42,090 nucleotides of DNA, from NCBI GenBank assembly GCA_947476255.1, contig CANJPY010000039.1, forward strand, positions 1 through 42,090, in the 5' to 3' direction. Shown in pieces: positions 16,160-23,388 of this stretch. Both the position numbers and the translations under genes were made by a program. Positions within the stretch are counted from its first letter, which is position 1. Every line of letters starts with the position of its first letter. Source of the DNA: Chthoniobacteraceae bacterium. GTDB lineage: Bacteria; Verrucomicrobiota; Verrucomicrobiia; Chthoniobacterales; Chthoniobacteraceae. The notes beneath the pieces were generated by a model. The model was not told the DNA's origin. It searched no databases and saw nothing but the letters and a program-made list of their open reading frames with translations.

Positions 16160-19100
16160 ATGCAAGACATGATTGATCCAAAGAAGCAGGCGACACGAGC
16201 CGACGTTTATCGCTGGCCCCAGAAGGTGAAGCGTTATGGCTTGGATTTGCATCCGTTTCTGCGGCTGTTTGTGGGCCTTTATGAAAACACCGTGCCCTGG
16301 AACAAACACTCCAAGGGTTGGAATGCGGCTCTTTTGAACGAGTATATCCGCGACACGCTCCTGCCTGCGCTTGAGCCGACGGATTGTTCGGGTTCCTTGG
16401 ATGCCCCGTTTGGCGCAAAATACTATCTCAAAAACGTGGCTCTTGAAGCTGCGTTGCAAGCGGATGAACACGCGGAACTCGTGGCGCTCCGTCCCCGTGT
16501 GAGCTCTGATCCGGAAGGGGTGAAGGCGGCGGTGCTGCACTTTTTCAACAAGCGCAAACAGTTGCGCTTCAGGGAGTGGTGGGACGTCATGCATACGGAA
16601 TATCCGGACAACCCCGCCTGGATCTACTGCGTGTTGAAATCGGTTTTCGATGATTGCGGCCGTGGCGTGCGCCGCGCCCCCGACCGCGTCGAACAGCGTG
16701 CCGTGCATACCATGGCCGTCGCGGTGCAACAGGGGAATTTTGTGCCCGGGGCGGGCCTGGTGAGCATCTACGTGATCCAGCGCATGCGCCTTTTGACGGG
16801 CACCGCGCGGTATCTGCATCACGGGTGGACGCGGATTCCGGGCATCTCCAACGGTGAACCGACAAAGGAAGGCGTGAGCCTGCTCGCGTTTCTGGGGAGG
16901 AAAGGAGGGTGGTGTGTTGCGAGTGAGACATTGGGCCGCAGTTACCTTAGTCGGTGTGACTTTTTCGTCCTGTGCGACAGAGACACGCCTGTCATAGGCG
17001 CGCGCATCGGAAAAGAGGCCATCCATGGGGCTGCCGGTTGTCGGAACGGACCGCTGAAGCACAGTCGCGACCTCGAGCTATTGCGGCGTATCATCTTTCC
17101 AAACCACAAAGGTTTTTCGTCCTACAATAGGGATGCGGACACCGACTCGTGGAGCGACAGTCATTGGGTTGAGGCGTTGAAACGCTTTCCATTCGGCTGG
17201 GAGCATGCGCCCGCACATTTGCGCAAAGATCCCGTCTTAAAAAACGAGGTGTTTGCGGCTCTCCTAAGGCAAGCGGCTTTGGATCCGTTTTGGGCGCGTC
17301 ACATGCCGCTCGAGTTTTGCGGTCGTCCCGAATTGGCGGATATTGAGAGGATTTCCTGGCTCAGCCACTTGGAGAACCTCCCTGTGCAGCCTTCCACGGT
17401 CCCGACGATTCTTTTTAGCGACCCGGAAATGGTCAGGGCATTGGAAAAAGGGTGGGAGACGTTTGCTCAGTCAACCCCCCTGTACGCTGAGCAAATCCCG
17501 GAACAGATTTTCCAGAAAGAAATCTTTAAGCGTCACTGGGCCAAAGGTTGGAGGAGGGAGCTGTTCCGGTGCGCGAACACTTGGGAGCGGATTCCCGCAA
17601 CGCTGAGGGCTATGCCAAGCATCCAAAAAACGAGGATTAATGGCTGGAAAATATTGCTTCGTCGTTCCGTGGACCAATGGCGTCATGTTCCTCATGAACT
17701 GGCGGGCCTGCCGGAGGTGAAGGAGGCCTGGAGCAGCGGCTGGGCTTCACAGCTCGAGCGTTACACTCATCTCTGGGATCAGGTCCCCCAGGAACTTAGA
17801 GAGGTGCCAAAGATCAAGGCAGACCGCCTCACAGGGTTCAAATTGGCGATTAAGCAGCGCGCACAACGTTGGAGTGAGATTCCTGAAGAATTCAAAGGGA
17901 TACCTGAGGTTCGGGAAGCCTGGATTCAGGGCTGGGAGGCTGAACTGCTGAGTTCAACGTACAGTTGGGGGAGGGTTCCGGATGAGCTCCAAGAGTTGCC
18001 GCAGATCAAGGCGGCTTGGGTAGGCGGTTGGGAGGCCTCGCTTCGCCGCTGTACCTCGTGGTGGATGTATGTTCCCTCTGAGCTCAAGAAGCTTCCGCAA
18101 ATCAAGGAGGCTTGTGTCATTGGCTGGGAAGCAGAGATTCGACGTTGCCCGGACAGAGCCCAGTGTGTGCCCTATGAACTGGTTGAAAATCAGAGGCTTT
18201 TCTCTAAGCTCAGGGTTTTCTGGCTGCATCATTTGACGAACCACCCCGTCAATCTGTCAGCTATCCCTAAGGAGCTTTCGAGCGAGCCTGAGATTGTGAA
18301 GGCTTGGGAGGACGGCTGGCTGCTTTACGTCTCCACAAGCGATCTGGACATCGACAAAATACCATCGCAGATTGCTGCGTTAGATTCCTTCAAACCCTTT
18401 TGGGTTCGGGGTTGGCAGGGTGAAGTGCTGCGTTCACCGCTCAGTTGGTTGCGTGTTCCGAGTGAACTCAAAGGACTGCCAGGCCTGAGACAAGCCTGTG
18501 TGCAGGGTTGGGAAAGCGAGCTTCGCCATTCCCCGGAGCGCTGGAGGTACCTTCCCCCGGAACTCGCAGCAGAGCCTTGTATCAGGGAAGGTTGGATCCA
18601 GGGCTGGGAGGCACAACTCGGCCGCGAGCCGGAAAGCTGGAAGCACGTTCCCGAAGAGCTCAAACCGTTGCCCAATATTATGGGGGCCATGATCAAGGGG
18701 TGGGATGCGGCGCTTAGGCTCGCCCCGGAGAGCTGGCGGCATATTTCCGAGGAGGTCCGGCAACTGCCTCAAATCAGGGAGGCGTGGATCGCTGGTTGGG
18801 AGCAGTCCCTGGGCAGGTTCCCGCAGGGGTGCGGGCGCATTCCGGAGGAAGTGATTGAACGCTCACGGCTATCGTCGAAGGTGAGGGCGTTGTGGCAGGA
18901 TTATTTGGCGAAAACGCCCGTCCATCCTTCAAAAGTTCCCAAACCTCTTTCAAGAGATCCGGACATCGCGAAGGCGATGGAAGCGGGTTGGCAGGTCTAC
19001 GCAGCGTCAAAGCCGCTGGAGGTTGCAGAGATACCCGAGCAGGTATTGGAGTCGGCAGCTTTCAAAACGCATTGGGTTCACGGTTGGGAGCTGGAGCTTG

Positions 19101-20332
19101 TGCGAGAGCCCAAGTGTTGGGCGCAGGTTCCGAGGGCGCTGCGAGAAGTGCCAGCATTGACGGAGGCCAGGCTCAAGGGCTGGGATGCAAGCCTTGGGGC
19201 CTCTATGGAAGCCTGGAATGAACTTCCTTCTGAGATCGCGGATCTGCCGCGTTTCAGGAAGGCGTGGGAGAGCTCGAGTCGGACCTATTTGGCGAGTTTA
19301 CGGCGAGTTGTCGTGGACGTGCCTGCATTTGTTTGCAGGGAAAAAGACCTGTTTGCGCAATGGGATTCCATCTTGCGGCAGGCGCTCTCGGAGGGGTGCG
19401 TCATGGGCCGCTATGCCCTCTGGAAAACCTGGGTCAGGTATGCATCCATGGTTCCTGTCCGCATGAGTGAAGCTCCGGAAGCTGTGCGCTCCGATGCGTG
19501 TTTTCAGGCGGCATGGCGCGAATGCTGGCTGAGGCAAATGCGTTCCCCTTGGAGCGAGCGGTTCCTCGCGAGGCTCGCGGACGAGGGCCTCCTTGAGAGG
19601 GTCCTGGAGGGATGGGTGAAGCTGAACACAGCAGGCAGTTCGCCCTGCATTCCGGCGCTGCCTGCCGGAGTCTGCGATGCGCTGGCTCGCATGGCCAGTG
19701 ATCTATCGGAGCGCAAAATCATGAGGCACCCCGGGGTGAAGGTCTTGCGCTGGCTGGAACAAAATCCGTGGACCTTCGAGGATCTGCCGCAGGGGCAAAA
19801 GGACCACCCCTTCCTTTGGCGCGCATGCAGAGATGGCTGGCTGCACTATTTGAAGCTGTTTCCCCGTTTCGAAGAGGTGCTGCCGGGCGCCTTTTCTTCC
19901 GATCCTAAGATCAGCGCCGTTTTGCGCACGAATGCCGTGGAAAGGGAGTCTTTTGAGGAGAAAAGAAAGGCGGACAAACTTGCCAGAGGGTTGGCGGCGC
20001 TCAAGGCGGCCCCGGGATTCACCGACGAGGAACTTCCACGCGAATTCGCCAAGAATCGTGAGCTTCGCAAGGCTCGCCAACGCCACTGGCGTAGGATCAT
20101 CGCAAAGAATCCACGGGCCTTTCCTCGCGTACCGCAAAGTCTGCAACGTGATGCCGAACTTCTGGCCAGCCTCCGGGGGAATCTGGGCCCTGAAATCCGC
20201 TCGAATCCGCTGCTCTGGGAGACGCTCCACGAGGCCATACGCGCTGACGAGTGCCTGCAGCGGGTGCATCGCATCGCGACCCGCGCCGGCGTTCGTTTGG
20301 CGCCCGAGGCAACCTCGGCGAAGGCTGCATGA
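16160..20332 (+). CDS. Giant (1390 aa) helical-repeat protein, DUF4116-like
   Basis: ATG 16160 is preferred; the frame is open from 16025 but that leader contains the hairpins. Residues 1-360 form a unique N-domain with a signature GGWCVASET...YLSRCDFFVLC...VIGARIG...GAAGCRNG (about 247-297), similar in pattern to the WCTA...YL..GDFYV....G.P..GIR...I.EI.G..N block of phage and plasmid DUF4116-type proteins. From about 380 to 1050 a 32-residue repeat recurs: W..VP.EL..LP.I.EAWI.GWE..L...P. Three longer blocks begin near 17335, 18190 and 18865. The C-terminal 300 residues are less regular. No signal or membrane helix. Such arrays usually make curved helical scaffolds; the role here is unknown. 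Confidence 0.8.
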   Translation: MQDMIDPKKQATRADVYRWPQKVKRYGLDLHPFLRLFVGLYENTVPWNKHSKGWNAALLNEYIRDTLLPALEPTDCSGSLDAPFGAKYYLKNVALEAALQADEHAELVALRPRVSSDPEGVKAAVLHFFNKRKQLRFREWWDVMHTEYPDNPAWIYCVLKSVFDDCGRGVRRAPDRVEQRAVHTMAVAVQQGNFVPGAGLVSIYVIQRMRLLTGTARYLHHGWTRIPGISNGEPTKEGVSLLAFLGRKGGWCVASETLGRSYLSRCDFFVLCDRDTPVIGARIGKEAIHGAAGCRNGPLKHSRDLELLRRIIFPNHKGFSSYNRDADTDSWSDSHWVEALKRFPFGWEHAPAHLRKDPVLKNEVFAALLRQAALDPFWARHMPLEFCGRPELADIERISWLSHLENLPVQPSTVPTILFSDPEMVRALEKGWETFAQSTPLYAEQIPEQIFQKEIFKRHWAKGWRRELFRCANTWERIPATLRAMPSIQKTRINGWKILLRRSVDQWRHVPHELAGLPEVKEAWSSGWASQLERYTHLWDQVPQELREVPKIKADRLTGFKLAIKQRAQRWSEIPEEFKGIPEVREAWIQGWEAELLSSTYSWGRVPDELQELPQIKAAWVGGWEASLRRCTSWWMYVPSELKKLPQIKEACVIGWEAEIRRCPDRAQCVPYELVENQRLFSKLRVFWLHHLTNHPVNLSAIPKELSSEPEIVKAWEDGWLLYVSTSDLDIDKIPSQIAALDSFKPFWVRGWQGEVLRSPLSWLRVPSELKGLPGLRQACVQGWESELRHSPERWRYLPPELAAEPCIREGWIQGWEAQLGREPESWKHVPEELKPLPNIMGAMIKGWDAALRLAPESWRHISEEVRQLPQIREAWIAGWEQSLGRFPQGCGRIPEEVIERSRLSSKVRALWQDYLAKTPVHPSKVPKPLSRDPDIAKAMEAGWQVYAASKPLEVAEIPEQVLESAAFKTHWVHGWELELVREPKCWAQVPRALREVPALTEARLKGWDASLGASMEAWNELPSEIADLPRFRKAWESSSRTYLASLRRVVVDVPAFVCREKDLFAQWDSILRQALSEGCVMGRYALWKTWVRYASMVPVRMSEAPEAVRSDACFQAAWRECWLRQMRSPWSERFLARLADEGLLERVLEGWVKLNTAGSSPCIPALPAGVCDALARMASDLSERKIMRHPGVKVLRWLEQNPWTFEDLPQGQKDHPFLWRACRDGWLHYLKLFPRFEEVLPGAFSSDPKISAVLRTNAVERESFEEKRKADKLARGLAALKAAPGFTDEELPREFAKNRELRKARQRHWRRIIAKNPRAFPRVPQSLQRDAELLASLRGNLGPEIRSNPLLWETLHEAIRADECLQRVHRIATRAGVRLAPEATSAKAA

Positions 20333-20485
20333 GCGCGGGCGCCGCTCGGCCCCACAAACCTTTAACCTTCAAATGTAAATAGAAAGACATTCAGACAATA
20401 TTAAGTTGTGGCTTGCTGCAGCTTGTGCAAATTGGGTCCCGCTGGGGCCCGTCATCACACCGTTCACCCTCAAAAATACATCCCT

Positions 20486-21913
20486 ATGCCTGAGAATACG
20501 TTATACTCCATCCATCCGGCCCCGCCCACGCAGAATCCGACCGGCAGAAATCCCCAGAGTTACCTGCATGAAGCCGGTAATCTGCATCCTCAATTGGTGA
20601 ATCAACTCCCAAACCTGCATTTGCCCCCGGGGGGGCTGCTGGATCGACACATGGTTCGGCATATTTGCCTGAATCCGAACGTCCATGTTCTTACGGCGTA
20701 CGCCGTGGCGATGGCGTGGGGCGGGCAGGACATGGGGTATTTTCGAACATCGGTGGGGAGCCCCAGTCTGCCCGGCCTGCTGCTGCAGTTGAGGGGGAGT
20801 GTTAACAATCGGGCTGCCGACTTTGCAATCACTCAGACTGCCGCCGCGGCCATCCATGGTCTGGGAATCTCGTATTACACCAAACTGCTGTATTTTTTCC
20901 GTCCGTCCCCCGATGCCTACATCCTAGACCAGTGGACGGTGAAGTCTGCGAGGCTCCTATTCCACCCGTGCGGGGTCCATATGAGAGGAGACCTCCCCGA
21001 TCCAAACACCACACCCGTCCAATATGAGTGGTTTTGCGCTGAGTTAGACCGCTTGGCGCCTCGTCTGTGGCCGGCCAATCCGGGTGCCAGCGGCGAGGCT
21101 GCGGAAGTTGCGATTTTTGACGAGGGACATGGGCGCGGCGAATGGAGAAAATATGTGGTGGCTCATTTTGAAAACGAGAGAGTCGCCCGGGCGGTCAGGA
21201 GCGGAGCGCAGTGTCTTACCACTCATCAGGACTTTAGTGACGGCTGGCTGGTGATTCGTGTCCAGGATGGTTTAGAGATACATGCCACCGGAGTGCGTGC
21301 GGGGGATGGGAAGACGTTGCGGGTTCTTTTGGCGCGCATCCGTGAGCTCAAGCCGCGTCGAGTGTTCTTTCCGGCGGGGACGGTGGCTCTTCCGGATTGG
21401 TTCCTCGCCGCGTGCGAATCGCTTGGCGTGGAGGTTGTGTATTGCGAGTTTGGTGAGGGGCCCGGTAGGAATCCGGAGGGAGATGCCGGTCAAGACCCGG
21501 TTGCAGGCCCGGTTGTAGGCCCCGCAGGGGCCGTGGATTTGATGCGCGACGAGATTCGCCGCCAGCATGAGATGCGGCGTGCCGAGATGCCCGGAATCCC
21601 TAGCGTCAGGTATCAGGGCCCTCCCCACCGCTTGTCGACGGGAATGACGCATAATCACCCGGCTCAAGGGGGGACGTTTCAGTATCATCTAAACGCCAAT
21701 AGCGTGAGAGTGGATGTCTTCTTCGGGAATCCAAACAACTACGCTGCGCTTAACCATCGCAAAGGCGGGAATCACCAGTTCCCGGAGGCGCAGGCGAGGG
21801 GAAACGGCACACGGGCAGTGTCTGTCCAAGTCCCAAACCATCCTGCAGGCGTTGTCGCAACCGCTGGAAACGCGGTCGATGCCATGGTCCGCCTGTGGAA
21901 CGGTTTGATGTGA
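20486..21913 (+). CDS. OGG-fold DNA-glycosylase-like protein with novel C-terminus
   Basis: ATG 20486 is chosen (earlier in-frame starts lie in a Cys-rich leader). In the 475-aa product, residues about 95-160 include a helix AADFAITQTAAAAIHGLG followed by SYYTKLLYFF and then AYILDQWTVKSARLLF. This matches the helix-hairpin-helix/GPD part of 8-oxoguanine glycosylase-fold proteins, where a conserved Asp (here LDQ) activates the nucleophile. The usual catalytic Lys is not certain. The middle part (about 215-330) looks alpha/beta with ILVR-rich strands. The C-terminus (about 380-475) is Asn/His-rich and unlike known domains. Same strand as its neighbours, 154 bases after the giant gene. Confidence 0.6.
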   Translation: MPENTLYSIHPAPPTQNPTGRNPQSYLHEAGNLHPQLVNQLPNLHLPPGGLLDRHMVRHICLNPNVHVLTAYAVAMAWGGQDMGYFRTSVGSPSLPGLLLQLRGSVNNRAADFAITQTAAAAIHGLGISYYTKLLYFFRPSPDAYILDQWTVKSARLLFHPCGVHMRGDLPDPNTTPVQYEWFCAELDRLAPRLWPANPGASGEAAEVAIFDEGHGRGEWRKYVVAHFENERVARAVRSGAQCLTTHQDFSDGWLVIRVQDGLEIHATGVRAGDGKTLRVLLARIRELKPRRVFFPAGTVALPDWFLAACESLGVEVVYCEFGEGPGRNPEGDAGQDPVAGPVVGPAGAVDLMRDEIRRQHEMRRAEMPGIPSVRYQGPPHRLSTGMTHNHPAQGGTFQYHLNANSVRVDVFFGNPNNYAALNHRKGGNHQFPEAQARGNGTRAVSVQVPNHPAGVVATAGNAVDAMVRLWNGLM

Positions 21914-22066
21914 CGCCCAAGGCGTCGCCTCCTGCCTCGAAGTCGCATGAAGCGATGAGGGCTGGAGGCATGCCGGTTGAGCAAAAGCCAAAGGGCCTCG
22001 GTGGTTCTTAAAAGTCTTCAAAGCAAACCCATTCATTTCTTTCTACGCCTTATTTGACTCTTTTTT

Positions 22067-23347
22067 ATGCCATATGACTTCACTCCCAAGGGTCTTGGAA
22101 AAGGCGTTGGCCGCGTTTCTAAACACAAAACAGCGTCCGGAGAAACCCGCCATCAGTACGAGATACTGGATGAAAAAATCGGCGCAAACGGGGAGGCCTC
22201 GTCCCGCCTGCTTCAGCGCACGGCGGAGGGCGATCCCTATCGCGCGCAGACGAAGATAAACGCATTCAATTTCCCGTTTACGGGCAACAGCGGGGGAGGG
22301 TGCTTTTTCCAGTGTTCTTATTGCTTCCTGCGCCAGCCTTTTTTTCAGATGCACCGCACGCTTCCGCACGGTCGCGAGATGGATGTCTCGCTCAATTTTG
22401 GGTCAGCCACGGAGGCGTTTCTGAGGAAAAACGCACATTTGCCTCAGTACATGAAGCGCGTGCAGTGGGGCGTTGCGACTGAAATGTGGCATCCTCGTAC
22501 GGTCGGTTTGGGCAAACCCTTTGAGGGACTGAGGGCCTTTCAAAAATTCGGCCAGAATTGGATGCTTCACATTGTGACAAAATCTCCAAAGATTCTGGAT
22601 TATGCCGAGCTTCTTGCCGAGATGAAGCATCAGGTGCAGGTGGAGGTGAGTTTTGTGACGTTGAACGAGGAGGCCTCCCGGATCTTTGAAACAGGCACCC
22701 CCAGCGTGCGGCAACGCTTGCACATTGTGGAAGAACTCTCGCGAAAGGGGGTTTTTGTGCGCGTCATGATGATGCCGTGCATGCGCGAATATGTGCTGCA
22801 GACGATTGAAAATGTCCGTCATATTGTTTTTGAGCATCGTGACACAGGGAAAAGAGCGGCGGGTTTCAAGCGCGTCAGCGAGCGAGACGGCAACGCCGGG
22901 GAAGACAAGGTGGGGCTTGAGTTGTACATCAGCAAACGCTGGAAAAAGCTTCCACCCGGGGAGAGTTGTCTCTGGAAACCTGTGATTCTCAAAGACTGGT
23001 CGGACCTCGCTCAGACGCAGGCGAGTTGGCGAAACTGGGGGGCCAGCGCCTACAAGCAGAAGGACCTGAACTATTACTATGTGGACGAACTCATCCAAGC
23101 GCATCAGGAGGCTCGCGCCCCAAAGCCTGAACGCGGCAGGGTGGAGGATCCGACGGCTGAATGCCTTGTTCAGTCTGGAGAGAGTGTCGTGGATGAAAAC
23201 GGGAACTTCCGCACGGTGGAGGTGCGCGGGCACCACAAACCGAGGAGGGAGTGGAGTGGCGCAAAAACTCCACCCCTGGTCATGCGCAACATCATGGACT
23301 TTGGCTACCGACTGCACTCGAACATCGACTGGGTGGACTGCATTTAG
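22067..23347 (+). CDS. SPL-like radical SAM enzyme
   Basis: A 426-aa protein with the radical SAM cluster motif CFFQCSYC: Cys79, Cys83 and Cys86 (CX3CX2C) bind a 4Fe-4S cluster that cleaves S-adenosylmethionine. The surroundings (NAFNFPFTGNSGGGC upstream; WGVATEMWHPRT, LHIVTKSP and VEVSFVTLNEEASRIFE after it) fit the spore-photoproduct-lyase-like (SPL/Rv2578c) branch. True SPL reverses UV thymine dimers; most relatives have unknown substrates. It follows the OGG-fold gene by 153 bases and precedes the second repeat gene by 41. A nucleic-acid repair or modification role is attractive given the neighbours but not shown. Confidence 0.85.
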   Translation: MPYDFTPKGLGKGVGRVSKHKTASGETRHQYEILDEKIGANGEASSRLLQRTAEGDPYRAQTKINAFNFPFTGNSGGGCFFQCSYCFLRQPFFQMHRTLPHGREMDVSLNFGSATEAFLRKNAHLPQYMKRVQWGVATEMWHPRTVGLGKPFEGLRAFQKFGQNWMLHIVTKSPKILDYAELLAEMKHQVQVEVSFVTLNEEASRIFETGTPSVRQRLHIVEELSRKGVFVRVMMMPCMREYVLQTIENVRHIVFEHRDTGKRAAGFKRVSERDGNAGEDKVGLELYISKRWKKLPPGESCLWKPVILKDWSDLAQTQASWRNWGASAYKQKDLNYYYVDELIQAHQEARAPKPERGRVEDPTAECLVQSGESVVDENGNFRTVEVRGHHKPRREWSGAKTPPLVMRNIMDFGYRLHSNIDWVDCI

Positions 23348-23388
23348 CACCCCTCACAAACGCCCGCATCATTGATTCACCGCGCGAG

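Noticed and set aside
16091-17062. 323-codon minus-strand frame opposite the giant repeat gene
   Set aside because: Arises from codon bias of the sense gene; no start context or domain.
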